Assembly (NCBI GenBank): GCA_934532985.1
Contig: CAKTAV010000019.1
Coordinates: forward strand, 1 to 28,711
From: an uncultured Butyricicoccus sp.
Lineage (GTDB): Bacteria > Bacillota > Clostridia > Oscillospirales > Butyricicoccaceae
DNA length: 28,711 nt
Direction of reading: 5' to 3'
Under the pieces are notes generated by a model that saw only the letters and a list, made by a program, of their open reading frames with translations, did not search any database and was not told the DNA's origin. The position numbers and the translations under genes were made by a program. Below, piece after piece: positions 1 to 7,775 of this stretch (the first letter of the stretch is position 1; every line of letters starts with the position of its first letter).

Positions 1-12
1 AATTATAACTCT

Positions 13-40
13 ATTATATCGGTTATTGTGAAAAATGCAG
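13..40 (-). promoter_or_regulatory. possible promoter for a gene beyond the left edge
   Basis: On the minus strand a TATAAT box (plus positions 13-18) follows a CTGCAT element (35-40) after a 16 bp spacer, pointing out of the window. Positions 1-133 otherwise hold no gene and no clear terminator for the amidohydrolase that ends at 134. The downstream gene cannot be seen, so this is only a sequence match. Confidence 0.3.
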
Positions 41-133
41 CTCCACAAAACGGCAGTAATCTTTGCAAATACGGCAAATATTTCTGTTCCGGACGTTACC
101 TTTTCATTTAACCTTTTTGCTTTTCGGAAGAAT

Positions 134-994
134 TTATTTTCTCTCTTCCAGTCCCAGCAGCTTCTTTGCGTTCTCTCCCAAAATCGCGGTCTGTTCCTCC
201 TGCGTCAGCGGGAGAGCCTGAATGCGCGCCAACGTGCGCTTCTGGTCGCTCCACGGATTGTCCGTTGCAAACAGAACATGCTCCGCTCCATGTTTGCGTA
301 CCATCCGCACAAATTGCTCATTCGACAGCATCCAGCAATCGTCCGGATCGCGCGTCATTCCGTCCGGTGCTTCAATCGTACCCAGCACAAACGCCGTATC
401 CAGATACAGCGGCATACCCAGCAGCTTCTTTTCTACCTCATCCCAGTGACGCCAGCCGCCCATATGCGCCAGAATCAGCTTGTCCGGCTGTACTTCCTTC
501 ATCACAGTACACACATGGTCCGGCGAGCTGTAGTCGTGTCCCGGAATACCGATATCATAGCCGCAGTGAATCATGACTGCCAGTCCCAGCTCCGACGCGC
601 GATCGATGATGCGCAGATATCGAATGTCATCCAGATCCAATCCCTGATACGCTGGATGAATCTTAATGCCCTGAATGCCCTCCGCCTGAATGCGCGCCAG
701 CTCCTGCTTATAGTTGCCGTATTCCGGATGCATGCCGCCAAACGAAAGCAGGCCGGTTTCCTGTGCTTTGGCATTGGTTTCAATGGCAATGTTGTTGAGT
801 TTTTCTACCTGCCCCGGATTGGTCATAACCGGCAAAATCACCGAATAATCAATTCCAGCACGCTCCATGGATTCCTGCAGTGCGCGGTTGGTCGCGCGGG
901 TATACGGCTTGGAATGCGACATATTCTGCAATTTTGTAATGACGCTATCCGCAATTTTTTCCGGAAACGTATGTGTATGAAAATCGACAATCAT
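134..994 (-). CDS. amidohydrolase family metal-dependent hydrolase
   Basis: The 286-residue protein opens with the HTHTFP metal-binding motif of amidohydrolase-2 TIM-barrel enzymes (ACMSD/2-pyrone-4,6-dicarboxylate hydrolase-like, often annotated TatD-like or amidohydrolase). Further family signatures are a strand ending in IKIHP, then MIHCG and ILAHMGG (metal or substrate histidines), and FATDNPW carrying the catalytic Asp near the C-terminus. Length fits a complete enzyme. The ATG is preceded by AGGAGGC, a strong ribosome-binding site. It lies 83 bp downstream of a sodium:solute symporter on the same strand, so it may act on the compound that permease imports. The substrate cannot be told from sequence; hydrolysis or decarboxylation of a small carboxylate is typical for the family. 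Confidence 0.85.
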   Translation of the reverse strand: MIVDFHTHTFPEKIADSVITKLQNMSHSKPYTRATNRALQESMERAGIDYSVILPVMTNPGQVEKLNNIAIETNAKAQETGLLSFGGMHPEYGNYKQELARIQAEGIQGIKIHPAYQGLDLDDIRYLRIIDRASELGLAVMIHCGYDIGIPGHDYSSPDHVCTVMKEVQPDKLILAHMGGWRHWDEVEKKLLGMPLYLDTAFVLGTIEAPDGMTRDPDDCWMLSNEQFVRMVRKHGAEHVLFATDNPWSDQKRTLARIQALPLTQEEQTAILGENAKKLLGLEERK

Positions 995-1019
995 AATATT
1001 GCCTCCTAAAAAGCAAAGT

Positions 1020-1056
1020 AAAAGTGTGACACACTGTATTAGTATATCACACTTTT
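1020..1056. promoter_or_regulatory. perfect inverted repeat between symporter and amidohydrolase
   Basis: AAAAGTGTGA at 1020-1029 and TCACACTTTT at 1047-1056 form a perfect 10 bp inverted repeat with a 17 nt spacer. In the minus-strand transcript the hairpin would lie between the symporter stop (1078) and the amidohydrolase start (994), followed by a broken T-rich tail. It could be an operator, an intercistronic attenuator that lowers amidohydrolase expression, or a weak terminator. The sequence does not decide between these. Confidence 0.5.
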
Positions 1057-1077
1057 GCTGTTTTGTTTTACAATTAT

Positions 1078-2610
1078 TTATTCGCCCAGCGAGATCTTTT
1101 GCTCTACTATGATTTCCTTATCATAGCAAGCGAAGATATCATCCACACGGTCAGCCTGCGGCTTCGGTGTCAGCACACTGACAACCGGAACGATAAGCAG
1201 TCCAGCAATCATCGCAAACGCACCGCAGTTAATCGGTGACTGAAGCAGAACCGGGAACATCGGGCGGACAACCATATTGGCAATCATCAAAATTGATCCA
1301 AATAGGAAGCAAATCCAGCAGGCCGCCTTGGTCGTCTTTTTCCAGTACAGACTGTACAGGAACGGCGCCAGGAAGGCACCCGCCAGCGCGCCCCACGAAA
1401 CACCCATGAGCTGTGCGATAAAGGTCACATTGCTCTTGTACTGGATCATCGCAATGACCGCAGAAATCGCGACAAAGATAACAATCAAAATGCGGATGCA
1501 CAGCAACTGCTGCTTGTGGTTCATGCGCTTGCCGACCGTCTCCACCAGGAAGTCCAGCGTCAGTGTCGAGCTGGACGTGATGACCAGCGAGGACAGCGTG
1601 GACATCGACGCAGACAAAACCAGAACGACAACCAATGCAATCAACACCGGAGACAGATTGGACAGCATCGTCGGAATAATCGAGTCAAAGCCATTGGCTT
1701 CAATATCAATCTGATCCGAGAACAGACGTCCAAAGCCGCCGAGGAAGTAGCATCCGCCGGCCACCACGAGTGCAAACAGTGTCGAAATAATCGTGCCCTT
1801 TTTAATCGCCGATTCATTGGTAATCGCGTAGAATTTCTGTACCATCTGCGGCAGTCCCCAGGTACCCAGCGAGGTCAGAATGACAACGCCCAGCAAATTG
1901 ATCGGGTCCGGGCCAAAGAACGAGCAGAATACGCCCGGCGTCGTGGAAACCGTCTCATCGGTCACGCGAGCCAGTCCGTCCATTGCCGCCATCAGGCCGC
2001 CCTTGCTCATAATGACTGCGGCGATGACGATGACAATGCCAAACAGCATGATAATGCCCTGAATGAAGTCGTTGATCGCCGTCGCCATGTAGCCGCCGAC
2101 TGTGACATAAATGCAGGTCAGCACCGCCATCAGGATAATACATACCGAGTAATCAATGTTAAACGCCATGCCAAACAGGCGGGACAGTCCGTTGTACAGC
2201 GACGCGGTGTACGGAATCAGGAAGATAAAGATAATCATCGACGCGCCAATCTTCAGCGAGCGGCTGTCAAAACGCTTGCCAAAGAACGTCGGCATCGTCG
2301 CCGAGTCCAGATGCTGCGTCATTATACGCGTCCGTCGTCCCAAAACGACCCAAGCAATTAGCGAGCCGAGAATCGCATTGCCAATACCGGCCCATGTCGC
2401 CGCAATGCCATACTTCCAACCAAACTGTCCGGCATAGCCGACGAATACAACCGCCGAAAAATATGACGTGCCATAAGCAAACGCCGTCAGCCACGGGCCG
2501 ACCGAGCGTCCGCCGAGGACAAATCCGTTGACATCCGTCGCGTGGCGGCGGCAGTAAAAGCCGATACCAACCAATACGGCGAAGTAAACGACGAGCAATA
2601 GAATTTTCAT
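1078..2610 (-). CDS. sodium:solute symporter (SSS/PutP family)
   Basis: A very hydrophobic protein of 510 residues with about 13 predicted membrane segments, the size expected for SSS family permeases such as PutP or PanF, which couple Na+ entry to uptake of amino acids, vitamins or organic acids. Recognisable family pieces are the N-terminal YFAVLVGIGFY segment, the FVLGGRSVGPWLTAF block, the GYAGQFGWKYG loop, and SASMSTLSSLVITSSS, the Ser/Thr-rich Na+-site helix. I chose the start at 2610 (MKILLLV) because AAGGG lies at proper distance upstream; an in-frame Met nine codons further up has no good ribosome-binding site. It is followed by the amidohydrolase, which suggests uptake and breakdown of one compound. 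The substrate is unknown. Confidence 0.88.
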   Translation of the reverse strand: MKILLLVVYFAVLVGIGFYCRRHATDVNGFVLGGRSVGPWLTAFAYGTSYFSAVVFVGYAGQFGWKYGIAATWAGIGNAILGSLIAWVVLGRRTRIMTQHLDSATMPTFFGKRFDSRSLKIGASMIIFIFLIPYTASLYNGLSRLFGMAFNIDYSVCIILMAVLTCIYVTVGGYMATAINDFIQGIIMLFGIVIVIAAVIMSKGGLMAAMDGLARVTDETVSTTPGVFCSFFGPDPINLLGVVILTSLGTWGLPQMVQKFYAITNESAIKKGTIISTLFALVVAGGCYFLGGFGRLFSDQIDIEANGFDSIIPTMLSNLSPVLIALVVVLVLSASMSTLSSLVITSSSTLTLDFLVETVGKRMNHKQQLLCIRILIVIFVAISAVIAMIQYKSNVTFIAQLMGVSWGALAGAFLAPFLYSLYWKKTTKAACWICFLFGSILMIANMVVRPMFPVLLQSPINCGAFAMIAGLLIVPVVSVLTPKPQADRVDDIFACYDKEIIVEQKISLGE

Positions 2611-2689
2611 AGTTTCCCTTCTTTCTTCTTGCTCCATCCGGTACAGACACGGACATCGCAGGAATCACTTCGTTTCATTTCACTTCTAA

Positions 2690-2718
2690 ACTTTAATGCA
2701 TAAAACCAAAAAAGTCAA
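2690..2718 (-). promoter_or_regulatory. promoter of symporter/amidohydrolase unit
   Basis: On the minus strand TTGACT (plus positions 2713-2718) and TAAAGT (2690-2695) are separated by 17 bp, a good -35 with a moderate -10. It lies about 80 bp before the symporter start, back to back with the peptidase promoter. Confidence 0.5.
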
Positions 2719-2793
2719 GAGCTTTTTATAATTCTTGCTCTGTTATGTCAGAAAAACAGAGAAGGCATCCATAATATTACACTCCCGCTCTCC

Positions 2794-2823
2794 TTGACAA
2801 GCACAAAGCGTCCTGTGTATGAT
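2794..2823 (+). promoter_or_regulatory. promoter of the M20 peptidase gene
   Basis: A consensus TTGACA at 2794-2799 and TATGAT at 2818-2823 are separated by 18 bp. This is a strong sigma-A-type promoter 35 bp before the peptidase start codon. Confidence 0.7.
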
Positions 2824-2858
2824 GGTCTCAAAGAACTATTAGTGAAAGGAATCGTTCT

Positions 2859-3989
2859 ATGAATGCCTCCCTGATTGATACTGACCAGCTGCTGTCCTTG
2901 TTTTCCCAGCTGGTCAGTAAAGATAGCCCCTCGCTGGATGAGCGCACGGTTTGTGATTTTCTAAAAGCAACACTGCACACTATGGGCATAACTGCAATGG
3001 AGGACAACGCCGCAGAAAAAATCGGTGGAACCTGCGGCAACCTCTATGCCTATCTTGACGGCTCACTCGACCTCCCGACTCTGCTTTTCTGCGGTCATAT
3101 GGACACAGTTGAGCCATCACGCGGCAAGCATGCTGTTGTTCATGATGACGGAACCATCACCTCAGACGGCACAACCGTGCTTGGTGCGGACAACGCCGCG
3201 GCACTCGCCTGCTTTCTGGGGGCAATTTCTGCGCTGATCAAGCACCGTATTCCTCATCGTCCCATCGAGCTGTTGCTCTCTGCCTGCGAGGAGGATTTTT
3301 GCACCGGTAGCAGTGTCTTTGATTTTTCCCGCATCCGCTCCAAGCAAGCATATGTGTTTGACCTCGCCGGTCCGGTCGGCTCGGCATCCAACCAAGCGCC
3401 GACGATTTTGTCCTTTGAGGGCGTTTTTCATGGCAAGGCTTCCCACGCCGGTTTTGCGCCGGAGCAGGGCATTCACGCCATCAAGGCGGCCGCAGCAGCG
3501 ATCACGGCTATTCCCTGCGGGCGAATCGATGAGACTATGGTGGTCAATATCGGTACGATTTCCGGCGGCGTCACCTACAATATTGTTCCGGAAACGTGCC
3601 GCTTTACCGGAGAAATCCGCGGATATGATGATACGCGCGTCGTGGAGCAGCTAGACAAAATTCGCACCATCTGTCAGCAGACTGCCGCCGAATACGGTGC
3701 ATCCGCAGACGTCCGCTGTATTTCGCACCGTGTCGTCGCCTATCGGACACCGGAAGACCATCCTGTCATTCAGCGCTATCAGCGCGCCTGTGCGCAGCTC
3801 GGTCTGCCCTATTCGCTGTCTCCCACCTTTGGTGGCAGCGATAATAACGTTCTCGCTTCGCACGGCATCACCGGCATCGTCGCCGCCACGGCGATGAATC
3901 AGTGCCACACCTGCCAAGAATATACGAGCGTCGAGGAGCTGACACGCGCCGCCCAGCTTGTGCTGCATCTGATGACAGCTGCGGATTAA
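2859..3989 (+). CDS. M20 family metallopeptidase, PepT-like
   Basis: This 376-residue cytoplasmic protein (no signal peptide) has the two-zinc M20 architecture: HMD (His80, Asp82), the bridging Asp in GADNAA (Asp111), the catalytic/zinc Glu pair in ACEED (144-145), a zinc Asp in VFDLAG (168) and the late zinc His in NQCHTCQE (about 350). The dimerisation insert is around residues 180-290. Order and length match peptidase T-like tripeptidases and related aminopeptidases, which release amino acids from short peptides. GAAAGGAA upstream serves as ribosome-binding site. It is transcribed alone, between a consensus promoter and a hairpin terminator. The exact peptide or N-acyl substrate is not predictable; a tripeptidase or dipeptidase role is the best guess. 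Confidence 0.87.
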   Translation: MNASLIDTDQLLSLFSQLVSKDSPSLDERTVCDFLKATLHTMGITAMEDNAAEKIGGTCGNLYAYLDGSLDLPTLLFCGHMDTVEPSRGKHAVVHDDGTITSDGTTVLGADNAAALACFLGAISALIKHRIPHRPIELLLSACEEDFCTGSSVFDFSRIRSKQAYVFDLAGPVGSASNQAPTILSFEGVFHGKASHAGFAPEQGIHAIKAAAAAITAIPCGRIDETMVVNIGTISGGVTYNIVPETCRFTGEIRGYDDTRVVEQLDKIRTICQQTAAEYGASADVRCISHRVVAYRTPEDHPVIQRYQRACAQLGLPYSLSPTFGGSDNNVLASHGITGIVAATAMNQCHTCQEYTSVEELTRAAQLVLHLMTAAD

Positions 3990-4008
3990 AAACGATCATT
4001 GTAGAAAA

Positions 4009-4046
4009 CGCCTGTGCAGGCTTATCCCGCACAGGCGCTTTGCATT
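4009..4046. terminator. convergent terminator, peptidase and rubredoxin genes
   Basis: CGCCTGTGC (4009-4017) pairs perfectly with GCACAGGCG (4029-4037) and is followed on the plus strand by a T-rich tail ending TTCTTTT. It lies between the converging stops at 3989 and 4053 and can serve both strands, since the minus-strand side reads GCGTTTTC. Confidence 0.8.
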
Positions 4047-4052
4047 CTTTTC

Positions 4053-4670
4053 TTATTCGTAAATCGGCTCAAAATCCTCCGGGCCGTGTCCGCAGATCGG
4101 GCAGGTAAAGTCCGCCGGAAGCTCTGCTCCCTCATAGACATACTTGCAGATCTTGCAGCGCCAGCCGACAATCTTCTTGTCTGCCTTAGCCGCTTCTTTC
4201 TTCGGCTTGATGTGATCCTGGTAGTCCGCATAGGTCAGCGGTGCGTTGTCACTGAGCACCTTTGCATCCTCTACCTCGGCGACAAACAGCGTATGTGTGC
4301 CCAGATCCTGTGAGCTGACTACCTTGCAGCTGAGCACGGCACATGCCTGCCATCCCAGATACGGCACACCGAACGCGTCCTCCGGCGGAGTCATTACCGC
4401 AAACTTGTCCACATCGCGTCCCGACTGGAAGCCAAAATGCTGAATCGTCTGGAACGTGCACGTCTGATCCAGCAGCGACGCCGTAAACCGTCCGCTCTCC
4501 TTGATGTAGTCGCAGGTCAAGTTCGTGTTCAGCACCGCAACCGCAACCCGAAGCGGATTGCTCGCCACCTGAATACAGGTATTCGTGATACATCCGTTGC
4601 TCTTTTCGCCGTTCTTTGCCGCCAGCATAAAGACGCCATACGTCAATTTGTAAATCGCTTTCTTGTCCAT
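4053..4670 (-). CDS. hrb: high-molecular-weight rubredoxin (flavin reductase-rubredoxin fusion)
   Basis: Two domains occupy 205 residues. Residues 1-155 form a flavin reductase-like FMN-binding barrel with the family signature SNGCITNTC. Residues 166-205 are a rubredoxin with two CxxC knuckles (Cys172/Cys175 and Cys190/Cys193) in the typical WRCKICKYVYEG and FTCPICGHG contexts. In Moorella and other anaerobes this fusion (Hrb) passes electrons from NAD(P)H to flavodiiron proteins for O2 or NO reduction. A role in oxygen or oxidative stress defence is therefore likely, though no flavodiiron gene is in view. The start at 4670 is chosen because GGGAGG precedes it at ideal spacing. A terminator lies just downstream. 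Confidence 0.88.
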   Translation of the reverse strand: MDKKAIYKLTYGVFMLAAKNGEKSNGCITNTCIQVASNPLRVAVAVLNTNLTCDYIKESGRFTASLLDQTCTFQTIQHFGFQSGRDVDKFAVMTPPEDAFGVPYLGWQACAVLSCKVVSSQDLGTHTLFVAEVEDAKVLSDNAPLTYADYQDHIKPKKEAAKADKKIVGWRCKICKYVYEGAELPADFTCPICGHGPEDFEPIYE

Positions 4671-4698
4671 TGGTAAACCTCCCATACAATACTAGTCT

Positions 4699-4727
4699 GT
4701 TCTATGTCCTCGGAATGCGCATGACAA
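4699..4727 (-). promoter_or_regulatory. possible promoter of the rubredoxin gene
   Basis: On the minus strand TTGTCA (plus positions 4722-4727) and TAGAAC (4699-4704) are 17 bp apart, 28 bp before the rubredoxin start. The -10 is imperfect. It lies in the 155 bp gap after the Fe-alcohol dehydrogenase stop, so the rubredoxin gene could also be read through from that gene. Confidence 0.4.
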
Positions 4728-4825
4728 ATTGCCGTTTCGCCGTGCTCCGATACAATAGCTTCCTTTTTACATTCTTACGATTTCCAACGCAAATCGGATT
4801 TTCTCTACCTTCGGGCTCGCTTCAC

Positions 4826-5995
4826 TCAGCGATACGATTCCTTCAAAATAGCGACGACATCCGCTTCCGTCAGCTCCACGCGGTCGCACTTGAACTGTGC
4901 ACCCATGGTCTCGCGGGCATTTTGGGCAATCGTCTCAAATTCATCCGGCGTGATGCCATAGTCGGACATACGCAGATTGTTCACACCACAGTCTGCCTGT
5001 AACTTCTCCAGCGCAACAACAAACTCCATCGGGTCACACGCATTTTCACGTCCCATCGCCTTCGCCAGATCAATCATTCGGCTGCGGCAGACTTCAACTT
5101 TCGCATAGTGGCGATAATATGCCGTGCTGATCATAATCAATCCCGCGCCATGCGGCAGCTGCGGATGATAGGCCGACATCGCATGCTCTATCGCATGTTC
5201 CGACGTCGTTGTGCCTACGCTCATCACGAAGCCGCCCAGCGTGTTGCCGAACGCAACCTTTTCGCGCGCCGCCTCGTCGCTGCCGTCTGCAACCACTGCT
5301 GCCAGATTGCGTCCGACCATCTCCACCGCCTTGAGCGCATACATATCGCTCATCAGGCTTGCCCTCTTGGACAGATAGCCCTCTGTCGAGTGAAACAATG
5401 CGTCAAAGCCCTGATATGCCGTGAACTTCGGCGGAACCGACAGCATCAGATCCGGGTCAACAATCGACAGTACCGGGAAAGTGCGGTCGTTTCCGAAACC
5501 GATTTTCTCCGATGTTTCTTCGTTCGTCACAACCGCCCACGCGTCAGCTTCGGTTCCCGTGCCTGCCGTCGTCGTAATCGCTACAACCGGCAGCGGTGGG
5601 TTTTTCATGCGCTGTGCACCGCCCGTGCCGCCATAGACATAATCCCACAGATCGCCGTCGTTCGTCGCCATGATCGCAATCGCCTTGGCAGAGTCAATGC
5701 TGCTTCCGCCGCCCAGGCCAATGATAAAATCACAGCCATTGTCCCGCGCCGCCTGTGCGCCCGCCATCACGACCGGCTTAGTCGGATTCGGCAGAACCTT
5801 GTCAAACACAACCGATTCTACACCGGCCAGCTTCAGCTGCTCCTCCACACGATCCAGATAGCCATTGGCGCGCGTGGATTTGCCGCTGGAGATGACAATC
5901 AGCGCCTTTTTGCCCGGCAGTCGCTTTTTCGACAGCTTGTTCAGCTGTCCACTTCCAAACAAAATCCGTGTCGGTACATAATACTGAAATCCCAT
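4826..5995 (-). CDS. iron-containing alcohol dehydrogenase
   Basis: A full-length group III (iron-dependent) alcohol dehydrogenase of 389 residues. The N-terminal Rossmann-like domain has the NAD(P)-binding GLGGGSSIDSAK (about 93-104) and TTTAGTGTEA. The C-terminal helical domain supplies the metal ligands Asp198 and His202 in GFDALFHSTE, His267, and His282 in LPHGAGL, with His271 at the catalytic histidine position. The family reduces aldehydes to alcohols or the reverse, for example butanol, lactaldehyde or propanediol dehydrogenases. The substrate is not readable. The gene is divergent from bioB and upstream of the rubredoxin gene on the same strand. It is a plausible but unproven partner for aldehydes made elsewhere in the cell. 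Confidence 0.9.
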   Translation of the reverse strand: MGFQYYVPTRILFGSGQLNKLSKKRLPGKKALIVISSGKSTRANGYLDRVEEQLKLAGVESVVFDKVLPNPTKPVVMAGAQAARDNGCDFIIGLGGGSSIDSAKAIAIMATNDGDLWDYVYGGTGGAQRMKNPPLPVVAITTTAGTGTEADAWAVVTNEETSEKIGFGNDRTFPVLSIVDPDLMLSVPPKFTAYQGFDALFHSTEGYLSKRASLMSDMYALKAVEMVGRNLAAVVADGSDEAAREKVAFGNTLGGFVMSVGTTTSEHAIEHAMSAYHPQLPHGAGLIMISTAYYRHYAKVEVCRSRMIDLAKAMGRENACDPMEFVVALEKLQADCGVNNLRMSDYGITPDEFETIAQNARETMGAQFKCDRVELTEADVVAILKESYR

Positions 5996-6023
5996 AACAA
6001 TCTTCCTCCCATTCGTTACTTTT

Positions 6024-6029
6024 AGTATA
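6024..6029 (-). promoter_or_regulatory. -10 box of the Fe-alcohol dehydrogenase promoter
   Basis: The minus strand reads TGTGGTATACT, an extended -10 (TG plus TATACT) about 29 bp before the start codon. The -35 is poor, as is common for extended -10 promoters. GGGAGGAAG between this box and the ATG is the ribosome-binding site. Confidence 0.45.
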
Positions 6030-6065
6030 CCACATCATTCCAGCTCTTGTCCCGAACTTTTTACA

Positions 6066-6097
6066 TGGTAAACCAATTTTAATTTTCATGTTTACAA
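6066..6097 (+). promoter_or_regulatory. probable BirA operator of bioB
   Basis: TGGTAAACC (6066-6074) and TGTTTACAA (6089-6097) form an imperfect inverted repeat. The half-sites resemble the Firmicutes BirA consensus (TTGTWAAC, long spacer, GTTWACAA). The right half overlaps the bioB -35 element, which fits repression by biotinyl-AMP-loaded BirA. Assignment rests on half-site resemblance and position. Confidence 0.55.
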
Positions 6098-6119
6098 TTC
6101 GTTTTCTCTGCGCTATAAT
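6091..6119 (+). promoter_or_regulatory. bioB promoter
   Basis: TTTACA (6091-6096), a 17 bp spacer and a perfect TATAAT (6114-6119) make a strong promoter. The leader of about 75 nt ends with GGGAGGG before the ATG at 6201. Confidence 0.75.
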
Positions 6120-6200
6120 GGATTTGCATTTTCAATACAGCACTGGCGAAGGCAGGCATCTTCCCGCTTTCCCACGATTTCCAATCGGGAGGGATTCCAT

Positions 6201-7193
6201 ATGACAACCGTACAGCAGGCTTATGAGCAGATCTTAGCCGGAACACCCATCACCAAACAGCAGGCGTTGGAGTTGGCCCACGCGCCGCTGGAAGAACTGA
6301 CACAGACCGCCGACCGAATTCGGCAAAAATTCTGCGGCAACGGATTTGATCTTTGTACCATCATCAATGCTAAGAGCGGCAAATGTTCCGAAAACTGTAA
6401 ATTCTGCGCCCAGTCAGCCCATTACTGTACCAGCACGGAAAGCTATCCGCTCCTGCCCAAGGAAGAAATTGCCGAGCAGGCATGTTATAACGAGCGCGGC
6501 GGCGTACTGCGCTATTCCCTCGTCACCTCCGGCCGCAAGCTCACCGACGCCGAAGTCGACGAGGAATGTCAGGCCATCCGCTATGTCCGCAAAAAAAGTG
6601 ATATTTCTATTTGCATTTCCAACGGTCTGCTGGATGAGGCGGCCTACCGCAAGCTGTGTGAGGCCGGTGCGGTGCGTGTCCACAATAACCTTGAAACCTC
6701 CCGCCGCAACTTTTCCAATGTATGTACCACACACGCCTATGACGATAAGCTGAACGCCATCCGTGCGGCACAGCGTGCCGGACTCTCTATCTGTTCCGGC
6801 GGCATCGTCGGGATGGGCGAAACCATGGAGGATCGCATTGACATGGTGCTGGATCTGCGGGAGCTGGGTGTGCGTTCCATTCCGGTCAATCTACTCAACC
6901 CGATTCCGGGAACTCCCTATGAAACGCGGACGCCGCTCACCAACGACGAGTTCTGCCGCATTGTCGCAATCTTCCGCTTTCTCATTCCGGACGCCTCCAT
7001 TCGCTTGGCGGGCGGACGCGGTCTACTGCCGGATGCCGGACGCAAGAGCTTCTGTTCCGGCGCAAATGCTGCCATCTCCGGCGATATGCTAACCACCAGC
7101 GGCATCACAATTCAGACCGATCTGACGCTGCTTCGTGAGCTTGGCTATGTTCCTCAGCTCTGTAATGATGACTGCGCCGCTTGCGCACAGTAA
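6201..7193 (+). CDS. bioB: biotin synthase
   Basis: The 330-residue protein carries the radical SAM motif CSENCKFC (Cys62, Cys66, Cys69) followed by AQSAHY, diagnostic of BioB. Other BioB features are RYSLVTSGR, HNLETSRRNF (in the form VHNNLETS), GGIVGMGET, VNLLNPIPGTP and RLAGGRG, which contains the Arg that ligates the second [2Fe-2S] cluster. It inserts sulfur into dethiobiotin to make biotin, using SAM and a sacrificial iron-sulfur cluster. No other bio genes are nearby, so the strain may rely on taken-up dethiobiotin or on unlinked genes. A BirA-like operator overlaps its promoter and a hairpin terminator follows. Confidence 0.95.
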   Translation: MTTVQQAYEQILAGTPITKQQALELAHAPLEELTQTADRIRQKFCGNGFDLCTIINAKSGKCSENCKFCAQSAHYCTSTESYPLLPKEEIAEQACYNERGGVLRYSLVTSGRKLTDAEVDEECQAIRYVRKKSDISICISNGLLDEAAYRKLCEAGAVRVHNNLETSRRNFSNVCTTHAYDDKLNAIRAAQRAGLSICSGGIVGMGETMEDRIDMVLDLRELGVRSIPVNLLNPIPGTPYETRTPLTNDEFCRIVAIFRFLIPDASIRLAGGRGLLPDAGRKSFCSGANAAISGDMLTTSGITIQTDLTLLRELGYVPQLCNDDCAACAQ

Positions 7194-7231
7194 TAGTTTT
7201 GACAGTACATTTTTCACTCTTATAGTACGAG

Positions 7232-7270
7232 ACAGCCCGTCTCTCCAGTTTAGGAGAGACGGGCTGTTTC
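7232..7270. terminator. convergent terminator, bioB and flavodoxin
   Basis: A perfect 15 bp stem (ACAGCCCGTCTCTCC at 7232-7246 pairing with 7253-7267) and a 6 nt loop lie between the converging stops at 7193 and 7282. Only a short T-run follows on the plus strand, but stem strength and position support termination in both directions. Confidence 0.8.
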
Positions 7271-7281
7271 CCTGTTCGTTA

Positions 7282-7755
7282 TTATATTTGTTCCAGCCAA
7301 TGCTGTAACTGTATGTCCAGCTCTTCTCCGCCATTTTGATAAATGACCAGCATCGGCTTACAATCCGCATCCGGACACAGCCGCGTCAAATCGCGCTCTG
7401 CATTGTCCTTTCCACCACCGGCGTGGGTGAAAAAAGGCGCAATCCGCTTGCCAGAAAGATCATGCTCCCGCAAGAACGCCTCCACCGGCGCCGCCAGCGT
7501 GTGGCACCAGTTCGGCGAGCCGAGAAAAATCGTGTCATATTCCCACAAATCTGCCTGTATCGGCTCCAGCTCCGGCAACACGCCATTGACAAGATCCGCC
7601 TTGACCGCGTCAACCAGCGGGCGATACGCTGTCGGATACAGTTTCTTCGGCTTCAGCTCTTCCAAGTCTGCCTGCGCCAGCTTCGCCAAATGCTCCGCCA
7701 CGGTGCGTGTGTTGCCGGAAATCGAAAGATATACAACCAAGCTCTTTGATTTCAT
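7282..7755 (-). CDS. flavodoxin family protein
   Basis: A small 157-residue cytoplasmic protein beginning with a beta strand and the FMN phosphate-binding loop SISGNTRTVA (compare T/S-x-S/T-G-N-T in flavodoxins). It also has the flavin-stacking loop IFLGSPNWCHT and the later FTHAGGGKDNAERDL segment, typical of the flavodoxin-4 subgroup found in Clostridia. It likely carries electrons or acts as an NAD(P)H-dependent flavin reductase; the partner is unknown. It starts 20 bp after the capA-like gene on the same strand with GGGAG upstream, so the two are probably cotranscribed, although nothing in the proteins suggests a shared function. Confidence 0.82.
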   Translation of the reverse strand: MKSKSLVVYLSISGNTRTVAEHLAKLAQADLEELKPKKLYPTAYRPLVDAVKADLVNGVLPELEPIQADLWEYDTIFLGSPNWCHTLAAPVEAFLREHDLSGKRIAPFFTHAGGGKDNAERDLTRLCPDADCKPMLVIYQNGGEELDIQLQHWLEQI

Positions 7756-7775
7756 AATATATGCTCCCGTTTTTC

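Noticed and set aside
35..1009. Long plus-strand open frame opposite the amidohydrolase
   Set aside because: It is antisense to a gene with clear motifs, rich in Arg/His/Gln and lacking any domain or ribosome-binding site. Similar antisense frames opposite the other minus-strand genes were dropped for the same reason.
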